Shown piece after piece: positions 1-8,117 of a stretch of DNA of 64,000 bases (position 1 is the first letter of the stretch; each line of letters begins with the position of its first letter). The stretch is from Streptomyces wedmorensis (GTDB taxonomy: Bacteria; Actinomycetota; Actinomycetes; Streptomycetales; Streptomycetaceae): assembly GCF_000716445.1 (NCBI RefSeq), contig NZ_JNWK01000026.1, positions 1-64,000 on the forward strand, in the 5' to 3' direction. The notes beneath the pieces were generated by a model that made no database searches, was not told the origin of the DNA, and saw nothing but the letters and a program-made list of their open reading frames with translations. The position numbers and the translations under genes were made by a program.

Positions 1-1318
1 GGGCGAGTTGTTGACCGGCGCCGCGCAGTTGAACTTCGCTCCGGAGGTACCGGTGGCGAAGTCGTAGTCGTTGAAGGGGGTGTTGTCACCGACGCAGTAG
101 GGCCAGCCGTAGTTGCCCGGAGCCTTGATCAGGTTCCACTCGACGGTGCCCTCGGGGCCGCGGTTCGGGTCCTCGTACTGCGCGTCGGGTCCGTAGTCGG
201 CGGCGGAGATCCAGCCGGTCTCCGGGTCGACCGAGAAGCGGAAGCTGTTGCGGAAGCCCATCGCGTAGATCTCGGGACGGGTCAGCGCGGTGCCCGGCGC
301 GAACAGGTTGCCCGCGGGGATCGTGTAGCCGCCGGCCGCCTCGGGGTGGATGCGCAGGATCTTGCCGCGCAGGTCGTTGGTGTTGGCGGACGAGTGGAGG
401 TAGCCGCCGGTGTGGCCGGGCTCGTGCTCCCCTCGGTAGGCCGGGACCTCGATCACGGTCTCCGCACTGGCCATGTCGAGCGTGTCGTCGGCGTTGACGG
501 TGAACCGGGTGACCCGGTTGATCTCGGCGGTGCCGGAGACGTCGAGCTGGGCGGCGACGTGCGTCTCGGACGCGCCGTCGTGGGTGTGGATGACGTTGAC
601 CTTGCCCGAGCGGGAGATGTAGTAGACGTCACCGTCGGGGGCCACGTCGAGCTGCATGGGCTGGTCGGGGGCGCCGTCCAGCGTCACCTTCTGGTAGCGC
701 TGGGAGACGGTGCCGCCGCAGTCGCCCTCCTCGGCGCCGGCGGCCCACTTGAGGCCGCCGAGCAGGTGCTGCCGGAACAGCGGCTCGGAGTAGGAGGCCG
801 TCTCGTGGCCCATGGCGGTGGCCCAGACCTTGCCGCCCTCGGCGTTGCGGCACCAGGAGATCGGGTGGTCGGCACCCATCCATGACGACCTCGTCCCACC
901 AGGGGAACTCGGTCTCGATGTTCATGTCCGTGGCGTTGTGCACCGCCACGATCCCGTGACCGCCGCGCACGTACGCCTGGGCGGCGGCGCGCTGGGCTTC
1001 GGTGTCCCAGACCATGCCCGAGGACTGGAGCATGACCACGGCGTCGTAGGTGTTCAGGGTGGTGGTGTTGAAGACGTTCGCGTCGTCGCTCTCGTCCACC
1101 TGGAAGTCGTTGGCGGCACCGAGCTCGTTGAAGGCCTGGATGGCCGCGTCCATCGAGCTGTGCCGGTAGGCCCCGGCCGCCGTCTTCGTGAACAGCAGGA
1201 CCTTGAACGCCGGGTCCTCGACCGCTTCGGCGAAGGTGCCGGGTATGAGGAAGGCACCGAGGGTGGTGACGGTGAGGGCCGCGAGCGTGCGGCTCAGCCT
1301 TGATCTCGATCTTTGCAC
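1..1318 (-). pseudogene. ThuA-domain / glucose-sorbosone dehydrogenase, internally deleted and frameshifted; runs off left edge
   Basis: The gene reads leftward from a GTG at 1318 with GGAG upstream. The N-terminus has a signal peptide (RSRSRLSRTLAALTVTTLG...) and then the first half of a ThuA domain (FKVLLFTKTAAGAYRHSS, GGHGIVAVHNATD) up to EFPWWDEVV near 885. At 875-883 (ATGGATGGG on the coding strand) the frame shifts. The text resumes with GADHPISWCRNAEGG, HLLGGLKWAAG and a PQQ-type glucose/sorbosone dehydrogenase beta-propeller (PMQLDVAPDGDVYYISRSG, MGFRNSFRFSVDP) to the window edge. In intact homologues about 50 residues lie between the WWD and GADHP motifs, so this is an internal deletion with a frameshift, not a single-base error. 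The protein would have been a secreted sugar oxidoreductase or trehalose-utilisation-like enzyme. The 3' end lies outside the window. Confidence 0.8.
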
Positions 1319-1359
1319 TGGAATCTCCGTGATGAGGAGGGAGAGAGAGGTGCGGGGCT

Positions 1360-1941
1360 TCAGAGGGTGCGGAGGAACGCGAGGCCGCTCGTGGCCAGTT
1401 CGTCCTGGCCGGCCGCCAGCGGGCGCCGGATGGAGGCCGCCGTCGCGATGGTGGTGTTGTCCGGCGTGAAGGACTCGATGACCAGCGGGCCGGTGTAGTC
1501 CGCGTCCTTGACCGCCGCGGCGAACGCGGTCCAGTCGAAGTGGTCGGACCCGGGGGCGCCGCGGTCCGTGCCGCACACCTGGATGAGCGCGATCCGGGAT
1601 CCCGCGTCCCTGACCGCCTGGGCGGGGCTCCTCTCCTCGATGTTGAGGTGGTACGTGTCGAGTGCGAGGCCGCACTCGGCGGGGAGGGCGTCGAGGGCCT
1701 GCTCAACGGTGTTGAGCAGGCTGGTCTCGTACCGGTTGAGGGGTTCGACGCCGACGCGCACGCCGCGTTCCCCCGCGTACGCCACGACGGGCTTGAGGTT
1801 CTCCCGCAGTTCGGCGAGTACGGAGCGCCGCTCGTCCGCGTCGAGCTTCCAGGTGCGCCCCACGGAGTGGATCCGGCCAAGGAAGCCAGTTCCGACGATA
1901 CATACCCCCACTTCCGCCGATTGTCGTCGTATGTCGCGCAC
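1360..1941 (-). pseudogene. Chimeric remnant: Gfo/Idh N-terminus joined to C-terminal part of a TIM-barrel sugar isomerase/epimerase
   Basis: The 193-codon frame starts at GTG 1941. Its first ~23 residues ([16 protein letters not shown]) are the Rossmann GxGxxG start of a Gfo/Idh/MocA oxidoreductase. From [12 protein letters not shown] onward it is the C-terminal two thirds of a xylose-isomerase-like TIM barrel ([36 protein letters not shown]). Neither domain is complete. The join near 1865 suggests a deletion that removed most of the dehydrogenase and the start of the isomerase, which are typically neighbours in sugar-catabolism operons. It lies 42 bp upstream of the broken ThuA gene on the same strand. 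A functional protein is unlikely. Confidence 0.65.
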
Positions 1942-2052
1942 GTCCTGGATCCTAGAGATGACTTATTGCGAGCGTCAACCATAAGTCTGACGAGAGCTGT
2001 TAATACTGACATCGATCAGCTACAACACCGACAGGGCTGGAGGACAAGGGAG

Positions 2053-2240
2053 TTGACCACCGAACCGGCAGGCACCGGCGCCCTTCTGGCGATCCCGCGC
2101 GACGGCCGCGCCCGTACCCGCACCGAGCCGGCGCAGCTCGCCGGCCTCGCCAGATCGACCGTGACCCAACGGCTCGACGCACTGGCGGACCAGCAGTGGA
2201 TCCGGCCGACCGAGGACGCGATCTTCTCCGGCCGCGGCGC
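2053..2240 (+). pseudogene. ROK-family regulator, N-terminal winged-helix fragment
   Basis: From TTG 2053 the frame encodes a DNA-binding winged helix typical of ROK repressors ([24 protein letters not shown]). It breaks off at IFSGRG where the sugar-binding/kinase domain should begin. Sequence after about 2240 matches a different gene on the opposite strand. It was presumably the local regulator of the decayed sugar operon, transcribed divergently from the 1941 gene. Only about 60 of roughly 400 residues remain. Confidence 0.5.
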
Positions 2241-2470
2241 CCCGTGGAGCACCTCGCCGCACTCACCGCTGCCGGTGACGAAACCGTCCGTCCACGACCA
2301 CGCCGGCACGGTGTCGCACATGCCCCGCCGCGGCAAGGTCATCTGGGGCGGCACGGCGGCTACGGCCGTCGAAGCCAGGATTCCGCCGGGGAGCGCGACC
2401 GCGCCCGCGGTCAGGGCGGTCGCCGCGATGAAACCTCTGCGGCCGAGAGGGGACAGGAAAAGACATGCAA
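2240..2470 (-). pseudogene. N-terminal fragment of secreted GH95-like glycosidase
   Basis: The minus strand encodes a twin-arginine-like signal ([20 protein letters not shown]) followed by a mature start whose [20 protein letters not shown] resembles the beginning of family-95 glycosyl hydrolases (alpha-L-fucosidase type). The likely ATG at about 2463 follows GAAGGAG but is one base out of frame with the signal peptide. The coding text stops at 2240, against the ROK fragment. The family assignment rests on one short motif and is tentative. Confidence 0.4.
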
Positions 2471-2556
2471 GGACTCCTTCGGCAAAAGGAGAGCAGGGAG
2501 GGGGCCGCGCCGAGGCGGCTGGTGAGCGAGAGGGGGCCGAGCGGCGTCCCGTCCGC

Positions 2557-2757
2557 GTCGGCTCACTCGGAGCCTTCTTCCGCACCCTCGTCCACGACCT
2601 CCAGCCGCGGTGGTTGGGCTCGGAGAAGGGCGCCATCCACATGACCACCGGCGCCGTCGCGAACGCCGCGTGGGACCTTGCCGCCAAGCGGGCGGGCAGG
2701 CCCGTCTGACGCCTGCTCGGCGAGATGACGCCCGAGGAGCTGGTCCCTGACCACCAC
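2557..2757 (+). pseudogene. L-fuconate dehydratase fragment with nonsense codon
   Basis: Residues [30 protein letters not shown] and, after an in-frame TGA at 2707-2709, RLLGEMTPEELV match the N-terminal half of enolase-superfamily L-fuconate dehydratase. Intact homologues usually have Trp at the stop position, so a TGG to TGA change is the simplest reading. Coding similarity ends near 2757, well before the catalytic residues. Together with the GH95-like fragment it suggests the lost operon used L-fucose. Confidence 0.6.
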
Positions 2758-3405
2758 GCCGAAAGGCAGCCGCAACACCGAATCCACGATTCCGCACAGC
2801 AGCTGCCGCCTTCACGAGCGGCGCGGAACCCGACGGCCAGACGGGCGACGAGCCGCACCCTCGGCCACGGGTCGGCGCCCCTTCGCGCCATCCCCCGACC
2901 ACCTCCCCCGTCAATCCACGGGAGGCGCTGACGCATCCCCTGAACCTGCCGCACCGTCGGCGGCTCGCGACAAAGCCATCAGGCCCCAGGCGCACGCTCG
3001 GCGCACTCGACTGCCCGCGCGCTCCCGGACGTCGGCTTGTTGGATTGAAGCCGGGATCTTGCACCCCTACGCTTTCCGAAGCCTCGTGACCTCTGTCACA
3101 TCCCGTCAGCCGGCCAACACGACTCGCCCATTACGGCATGAAGGCCAAACAGGAAATTCCCAGGACGGCACTCGGGAGTCACCTGCGGGATCTGGGGCAT
3201 CGCGTATCCCAGGCACCTGGTTGCGGAATGATCTCGCGCCATGAGCGAGATACGCCGACAGGCCGGCGAAGCGCGTAGCCGCGGACCACGAAGACGAACG
3301 ACACACTTCATCGATGAGGCAGAGGCTGACCTGTGCACGCTCGGACTCACGCCACGTCTGCCGCGACCTGTACGGGTTGGCTTGAGAGTCGGCGAGCTGC
3401 CGGCA
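2758..3405. other. No gene recognised
   Basis: Open frames exist on both strands, but none has a recognisable domain or convincing start. Base composition becomes less GC-rich after about 3050, which fits degraded or transferred DNA. Confidence 0.5.
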
Positions 3406-3824
3406 ATGCACGCCTCGCTCATTTCTGTCAGCACTGGCCTGTTTGCCTACATTTACACGCTCGCTTGGCTGCAAGTAGTTTTTCAACGCAAGGGCGGCTC
3501 CGTTGGTATCGGACCACAGACCATGGAGACCTTGAAAGCGTTCTTCCAGGATCTGAGCAGCGGCTGGCTTGACCCAAATCGCGAGTTCGCGAAAGTCTTG
3601 CAAGTGGGCGTGCTCGCGATTCTACTCCTGCTCCTTTACATCACCGTGAGCATAGGGCCAGCGATCTACCTGGTCAGACTCTTCATCGGTGCTCGCGTGC
3701 CCCGCAGCCGCCCTGTGGGCAACCTGGATGGATCTCCCGGAGGGCGCGGACGCCTACGTCATCGGAGGAGCCGGAATCCTCGTCCTAGTGCTCGTATACG
3801 GCCGCCCGCGCCCGCCGCGCTCTT
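3406..3824 (+). pseudogene. Small membrane protein, probably frameshifted
   Basis: From ATG 3406 the frame encodes a hydrophobic segment (VSTGLFAYIYTLAWLQVVF), a hydrophilic stretch and a strong double helix (VGVLAILLLLLYITVSIGPA, YLVRLFIG). After about 3690 hydrophobic coding text continues one base out of frame (VLACPAAALWATWMDLPEG, then VIGGAGILVLVLVYG) and ends at a TGA near 3824. The simplest reading is a single frameshift in a three- or four-helix membrane protein of unknown function. It sits beside an integrase remnant in DNA of lower GC. Confidence 0.4.
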
Positions 3825-3893
3825 GAAGTGTTCGCCACTATTCGCGGCGCCTAAGACTGAGGCCTGTCCTCAAGTGGCCTTCTGAACTGAGGT

Positions 3894-4216
3894 TCAGCCA
3901 GACTCGCTCCATCCCATAGCTGACTCAATCTTTCTGTTTTTCAGTTGCTCATGACCATCAATACAGCCTTCATACCTGCGATGGATCACCTCTGGCGAGT
4001 TCCCTGCACGGCGGGCTACCTCTGCCACGGGGACTCCAGCGTTGAGCCAGTTCGTGATGCATGTATGCCGAAGGCCGTATGGCCTGTGGGCCAGTGAGGA
4101 GTGATGTTTGTCCGGGGGGGGAGCGCGAAGGTACGGGCTTCCTGCCACACCCGCCAATAGCTAGAGGTCCCGAGGACACCGCCACGCTCGTTCGCGAAGA
4201 GCCGACCATCTCCTGC
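3894..4216 (-). pseudogene. Tyrosine recombinase/integrase C-terminal remnant, frameshifted
   Basis: The minus strand encodes the catalytic C-terminus of an actinobacterial integrase: RPYGLRHTCITNWLNAGVPV (box II R and H), ARRAGNSPEVIHRRYEGCID (catalytic Tyr) and a normal tail. Upstream text (LFANERGGVLGTSSYWRVWQ) is in another frame. The shift falls at a run of eight C on the coding strand (plus-strand G run at about 4113-4120). The N-terminal DNA-binding part is missing. It marks a former integrative element; no attachment site or tRNA was found next to it. Confidence 0.7.
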
Positions 4217-4230
4217 CGTACCGAACTCCG

Positions 4231-4251
4231 CTATTGATCAGAAACTCATTG
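4231..4251. repeat. Left copy of a perfect 21-bp inverted repeat
   Basis: The sequence CTATTGATCAGAAACTCATT plus G recurs exactly inverted at 8097-8117. Each copy has TA just inside its outer edge (4232-4233 and 8115-8116), as expected for a TA target duplication around ends beginning TTGATCAG. The repeat lies directly beyond the stop of the IS630-type transposase. Confidence 0.7.
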
Positions 4252-4254
4252 GGT

Positions 4255-5190
4255 TCACTCGTCGAGGATGTAGCGGGCATGTCGGCCGCTGAAGTGTCCG
4301 CGCGAGATGTGGGGCCGGTTTTGTCGGCGGTGGAAGAACCTGCGCGTTTCGGTGGCGAGTTCGGCCTGGTTCCTGGCCCGGTGGGTGTGGGGTGGGCTGC
4401 GTTTGAGGTCGGCGTCGACGAGCTCGTCGGGGTTCGGCTCCGGTGAGTACGACGGCAGGAAGTGCAGCTCGATCTGGGCCTCGTGGTCGGCGAGCCAGGG
4501 CCGGACGGTCTTCGAGCGGTGGGCCGAGTGCCGGTCGACGATCAGATGGACCTCGCGGTCGAAGTGACCGACGAGCCGGTCCAGGAAGCGGCCCATGACC
4601 TTCGCGTCGAACGACTCGGTGAGGACCGTGAAGTGCATCCGTCCCTTCGTGCTGATCGCGGACATCGCGTTCACGGAGAACCGGTTCCCGTTGCGACGGA
4701 CGATCGGAGTGCTTCCTCTGGCGCCCCAGGTGCGGCCGGTGACCTGGTCCGAGCGGATCCCGACCTGGTCGGCGAAGCGGACCCGGTAGAGCTTGAAGAT
4801 CAGCTCGCCTGTCAGGGCCCGTGTCCACAGCCGACCGGAAGCCTCAGGATGGAAGGGGCGTGGTCGAGGGCGGCCTGCCGGATGGCGGCCGGCTCGGCCT
4901 CGGACAGAACCTGATGCTCGCCCACCCGGCGGCCCCGCGCACGCGACAGCAGCGCGTCCCGGCCACCGGTCTGCCACCTCGTCCACCAGTTGTCCAGTTG
5001 TCCAGTTGTCCAGTTGTCCAGTTGTCCACGGTCCTGACCGACACCTTGAACAGAGCCGCGACCTCAGCCCGGTTCCGCCCTTCCACCAGCATGGACACCA
5101 CCAGCAGCCGCACAGCCTCCTGCGCGTCCGGCGGCCAGGTCCTCGCATCCCCCACCAGATCACTGAGGTTTTTCAGAGTGGCCACTGATC
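4255..5190 (-). pseudogene. IS630-family transposase with at least two frameshifts
   Basis: The minus strand reads as a split IS630 transposase. The N-terminal helix-turn-helix (MLVEGRNRAEVAALFKVSVR) is in one frame, the middle (RDALLSRARGRRVGEHQVLS) in a second, and the DDE catalytic half in the third (RLWTRALTGELIFKLYRVRF; LIVDRHSAHRSKTV; LPSYSPEPNPDELV, with the characteristic SPELNP-like motif) ending at 4255. One break is the 8-bp repeat expansion at 4987-5026; the second is near 4850. A degenerate version of the terminal repeat may exist around 5178-5197, which would be the element's native right end. It is not expected to be active. Confidence 0.75.
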
Positions 5191-6274
5191 GAGTGCCCCA
5201 GGCTGAGTCAGGACGAGGACCGCAACGCACAAGCTCCCGCGCCGTTGAGGGAGGTGTTCGAAGTCTCAACCCATCGGCACAGGAGCCCTGTTGGTTCTCC
5301 GTCCTGCCGCACTCGGCCTGCCTCATGCTCTGGTCGAGTGGGTATCCATGCTCATCGTCACCCGTGAAGGTGACCGGCGCTGCAAGCTCCCGCCCCACCA
5401 GCGTGCCCTCGTGGGCCTGGTCTACCTTCGTCGTCACGACACGCTCGCGCAGATCGCGGTCGGCTTCGGCATATCCGTCGGCACCGCCCACGCCTACGTC
5501 ACGGCCGTCGTCCAGTACTTGTCGGGCCGGGCACCCGGCCTGCCGCGGGTCCTGCGCGAGACCGATCCTGATCACGTCCTGCTCGACGGGACCCTCGCCG
5601 AGTGCGACCGGGTCGGCGACAGCCGGGCCGGCTTTTCGCAGAAGCATCGCCGTCACGGCGTGAACGTGCAGGTCGTGGCCGATCCCACCGGCAACCTGCT
5701 GTGGATCTCGCCCGCGCTGCCCGGCCGCACCCATGACCTGACCGCGGGAGCTTCCACCGGCGATCCTCGTCAGCGTCTCCGCTACGGAGTCGAAATACTG
5801 GGCCATCGATTCGTACTCGCCCGTGACTGTGGGGTCACCCACGAACCAGCTGCCGACGCGCCCGTCCCGCACGTCGATGAACTTTCCCATCCAGCCGTCC
5901 TGGTCCGACAGGAACGGGATCCACTCGTTACGCCAGAACGGGTAGTCCGGCTGGTCCGGAGGGTCGAATCCGCAGGACGTGGAGCGGTTCGCGTAGAGCC
6001 TCTCCATCGCCCGGATGCCCAGAAAGAAGCTTCCCTCGTCGGGGAACCCGTCGAAGCCGCAGCACATCACGTCGTCGTCGAAATCTTCCTCCGGCAGATC
6101 CAGATTGTTCTGCAACAGCCAGATCCGCAGGTCCCCATGCAGGGAGATCCCCATCCGTTCCTCGGCTGCCGCGAGCATCTCCTCCGTAGCGGGCCCCGGC
6201 AGATCCGCGTGATCGGCCGGCGCGTGCTCCCGAAGAAGACTCATCACACGCGACCAACTCTCAGCCACACTCAT
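4844..6274 (-). CDS. SMI1/KNR4 (SUKH) family protein with a 3' extension into IS debris
   Basis: Residues 1-173 (5756-6274) form an acidic SMI1/KNR4 or SUKH domain (EEMLAAAEERMGISLHGDLR, NLDLPEEDFDDDVMCCGFDG, WIPFLSDQDGWMGKFIDV). This fold is known in bacteria from toxin-immunity proteins and regulatory proteins. The natural C-terminus seems lost at about 5755; the frame then reads through the antisense of the IS5 fragment and into the IS630 remnant before a stop at 4844, giving 476 codons. The tail has no expected function. The start is ATG 6274. No partner toxin gene is visible nearby. The domain call is firm; whether the fused product is made is unknown. Confidence 0.6.
   Translation of the reverse strand: MSVAESWSRVMSLLREHAPADHADLPGPATEEMLAAAEERMGISLHGDLRIWLLQNNLDLPEEDFDDDVMCCGFDGFPDEGSFFLGIRAMERLYANRSTSCGFDPPDQPDYPFWRNEWIPFLSDQDGWMGKFIDVRDGRVGSWFVGDPTVTGEYESMAQYFDSVAETLTRIAGGSSRGQVMGAAGQRGRDPQQVAGGIGHDLHVHAVTAMLLRKAGPAVADPVALGEGPVEQDVIRIGLAQDPRQAGCPARQVLDDGRDVGVGGADGYAEADRDLRERVVTTKVDQAHEGTLVGRELAAPVTFTGDDEHGYPLDQSMRQAECGRTENQQGSCADGLRLRTPPSTARELVRCGPRPDSAWGTRSVATLKNLSDLVGDARTWPPDAQEAVRLLVVSMLVEGRNRAEVAALFKVSVRTVDNWTTGQLDNWTTGGRGGRPVAGTRCCRVRGAAGWASIRFCPRPSRPPSGRPPSTTPLPS
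4987..5026. repeat. Five tandem copies of the 8-bp unit CAGTTGTC
   Basis: Five perfect CAGTTGTC units lie inside the transposase coding sequence. A related intact enzyme would need one unit (encoding VDNW then the next Trp), so four extra units add 32 bp and change frame. Slippage to three extra units would restore it. Confidence 0.9.
5291..5750 (+). pseudogene. IS5-family (DDE superfamily 4) transposase, 3' truncated
   Basis: The frame runs from TTG 5291 through AALGLPHALVEWVSMLIVTR, a helix-turn-helix region (DTLAQIAVGFGISVGTAHAY) and the start of the DDE domain (HVLLDGTLAECDRV, GVNVQVVADPTGNLLW, PGRTHDLTA). It stops matching at about 5750, where the SMI1/KNR4 gene on the other strand begins. 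The last catalytic acidic residues are absent, so this is a remnant left by a rearrangement. Confidence 0.75.
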
Positions 6275-6954
6275 CGCCCTCTGCCCTCTGCCCTCTCCAC
6301 AGGGATGTCTCCGTCCGACTACGCCACTGCGGAGGTCGGGAAGTACCGGCTGGAGAACCTTGCAGGGATGGTACTTCGAGCATGCGTTCCATCGCTCCCC
6401 GCGATCGTCTTCCGCCCCGAAGCGCAGGGCCGGCCCCTCAGCGAAGTGATCGCCCGCGACTTTTCACAGGCAACCCACTGTGCCCGGCGGACCCAGCCGA
6501 GGAGCTTCCAGGACTCAAGCGACGGCCACGGCGTCACCCTGGAGTGGCGAAGCTGAAAACGCTCACTCACACGCCGTCAACGAGCGCGAACCCAAAACTC
6601 TTCGGATCGATAGGCGACGACACTGTGACGGCGGTCGGCAGCGCCCCCGCGCGGATCACCGGGCAGCCACCCACTGCGGCCACTCGGACTTCGAGACCTT
6701 GGTCGACGAGGCTTCGTGCCACACCCCGCGGCCCCGGGCTGATCCGAAAGACACGGTCCAACGTCCGGACAGCCCCGCCCACGCAGGACACCTCGCGTGC
6801 GCAGGCTTACAGTCGTGAGTAAGAGGCGTTCCACCCCACTCCGTCATCGGACCCGGGGCAGGGCGCGGGGTGCGGGACTTCGCCCGGCCGGCCGGCCGCG
6901 GCCCACGGGGGACAGCCTCGCCGTCCGGCCCCGAGTTCAGGGACCCGATGAGCC
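6275..6954. other. No gene recognised
   Basis: Short frames on both strands (for example 6319-6570 and 6567-6791, minus) lack recognisable motifs and clear ribosome sites. The region upstream of 6955 may hold the promoter of the peptidoglycan-binding gene, but I see no convincing boxes. Confidence 0.4.
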
Positions 6955-8055
6955 ATGCCTGACGTGAAGGTCGTGTGGACAGGGCTTGAATGCCGTGTCA
7001 GGCAAGAGATGAAAGACGACATCTTCGGCAGCGTTCAACTGATCACCGGAATGACGCCCCAGCCGGCGGTGAAGTTCCCCGACGCCGGCACGCTGACGTT
7101 CGGGCCTCCAGGGCTGAGGATCTTCAGCGCCCAGCGCCTGCTGTACTCCGGACCGGCACAGGACCTCAGCGTGTCCCTCGCGCTCGTGCAGCACGACTCC
7201 GGTGACATCGAGCAGGAGAAGCAGGCCGTCGCCCAGGCCATCTCCACCGCGGCGACGGCGGCCGTCGCCGCCGCCACGAGTCCGGCGGGCGCCGCCCTGG
7301 CCAAACCCTTCATCGACTTCCTGGCCGTAGCCCTGGTCGACATCGCGAGCGACCTCCTCGGCCTCGCCGACGACCCGTTCAACCCGGCGGCCGTCTTCAT
7401 CCCGAAGGACAAGCTGCTGGATGCGAACAGCCGGCGCCAGATACGACAGCGCCCCGACGATCCGCGCACACTGCAGTTCACGGACATGGTCATCTGCAGC
7501 GGTACGGACGGTGACGGAGACCTGGGGGTGTACGCGCTGTACCTGGACGTACAGCCGTCAGGCGCCCCGGGCGGAGGCGGCGTCACACCCGCGGGCGACG
7601 GTATCGGCACGCCCACACTGAGCACGGGCTCGCAGGGAGCGGCGGTGGAGAAGCTCCAGCGCCTCCTGAACGCCCACGTACCGGACCTCGGCTCCCTGGA
7701 CGTCGACGGCGACTTCGGCCCCGTCACGGACGAACGCGTCCGCGAGTACCAGCGTCGTGTCGACATCGAGATCGACGGTGTCGTGGGTCCTGAGACCTGG
7801 GGCATGCTGACGGGCGGTGAGCGAGCGGAGGAGGACGCGTCCGGGACGCCGACCCTGAGCAACGGCTCGCGCGGCCCCGCGGTCCGCAAGCTCCAGCGCC
7901 TCCTGAACGCCCACGTGCCGGACCTCCAGGCCCTCGCGGTCGACGGGAGGTTCGGCCCCGTCACGGAGCAGCACGCCCGCAAGTTCCAAACCCGCCTCGC
8001 CATCACCGTCGACGGCATCGTCGGCCCTCAGACGTGGGGCGCACTCACGCGCTGA
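6955..8055 (+). CDS. Protein with two C-terminal peptidoglycan-binding domains
   Basis: The product has 366 residues. Residues 1-200 are an unrecognised domain that includes an Ala-rich helix (QAISTAATAAVAAATSPAGA). They are followed by two near-identical PG_binding_1 repeats at about 218-283 and 299-366, each with a PTLS-GS-G-AV-KLQRLLNAHVPDL start, a DGDFGP/DGRFGPVT core and a GIVGPQTWG end. No signal peptide or transmembrane segment is evident, which is unusual for a wall-binding protein and may mean a non-classical or phage/tail-like export route. It lies inside the 21-bp inverted repeats and ends 42 bp before the right copy, so it may be cargo. Function beyond glycan binding is unknown. 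Confidence 0.75.
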   Translation: MPDVKVVWTGLECRVRQEMKDDIFGSVQLITGMTPQPAVKFPDAGTLTFGPPGLRIFSAQRLLYSGPAQDLSVSLALVQHDSGDIEQEKQAVAQAISTAATAAVAAATSPAGAALAKPFIDFLAVALVDIASDLLGLADDPFNPAAVFIPKDKLLDANSRRQIRQRPDDPRTLQFTDMVICSGTDGDGDLGVYALYLDVQPSGAPGGGGVTPAGDGIGTPTLSTGSQGAAVEKLQRLLNAHVPDLGSLDVDGDFGPVTDERVREYQRRVDIEIDGVVGPETWGMLTGGERAEEDASGTPTLSNGSRGPAVRKLQRLLNAHVPDLQALAVDGRFGPVTEQHARKFQTRLAITVDGIVGPQTWGALTR

Positions 8056-8096
8056 GCGAGCCTCTCGCCCAGGCCCGGGGAGGGGGCCGTCTCGCT

Positions 8097-8117
8097 CAAT
8101 GAGTTTCTGATCAATAG
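8097..8117. repeat. Right copy of the perfect 21-bp inverted repeat
   Basis: This is the exact reverse complement of 4231-4251, with TA at 8115-8116. It is a solitary copy with no transposase adjacent. Together the two copies bound about 3.9 kb. Confidence 0.7.

Noticed and set aside
4987-5026. CRISPR-like array
   Set aside because: Units are only 8 bp and directly abutting, with no spacers; it is a tandem microsatellite in a transposase.
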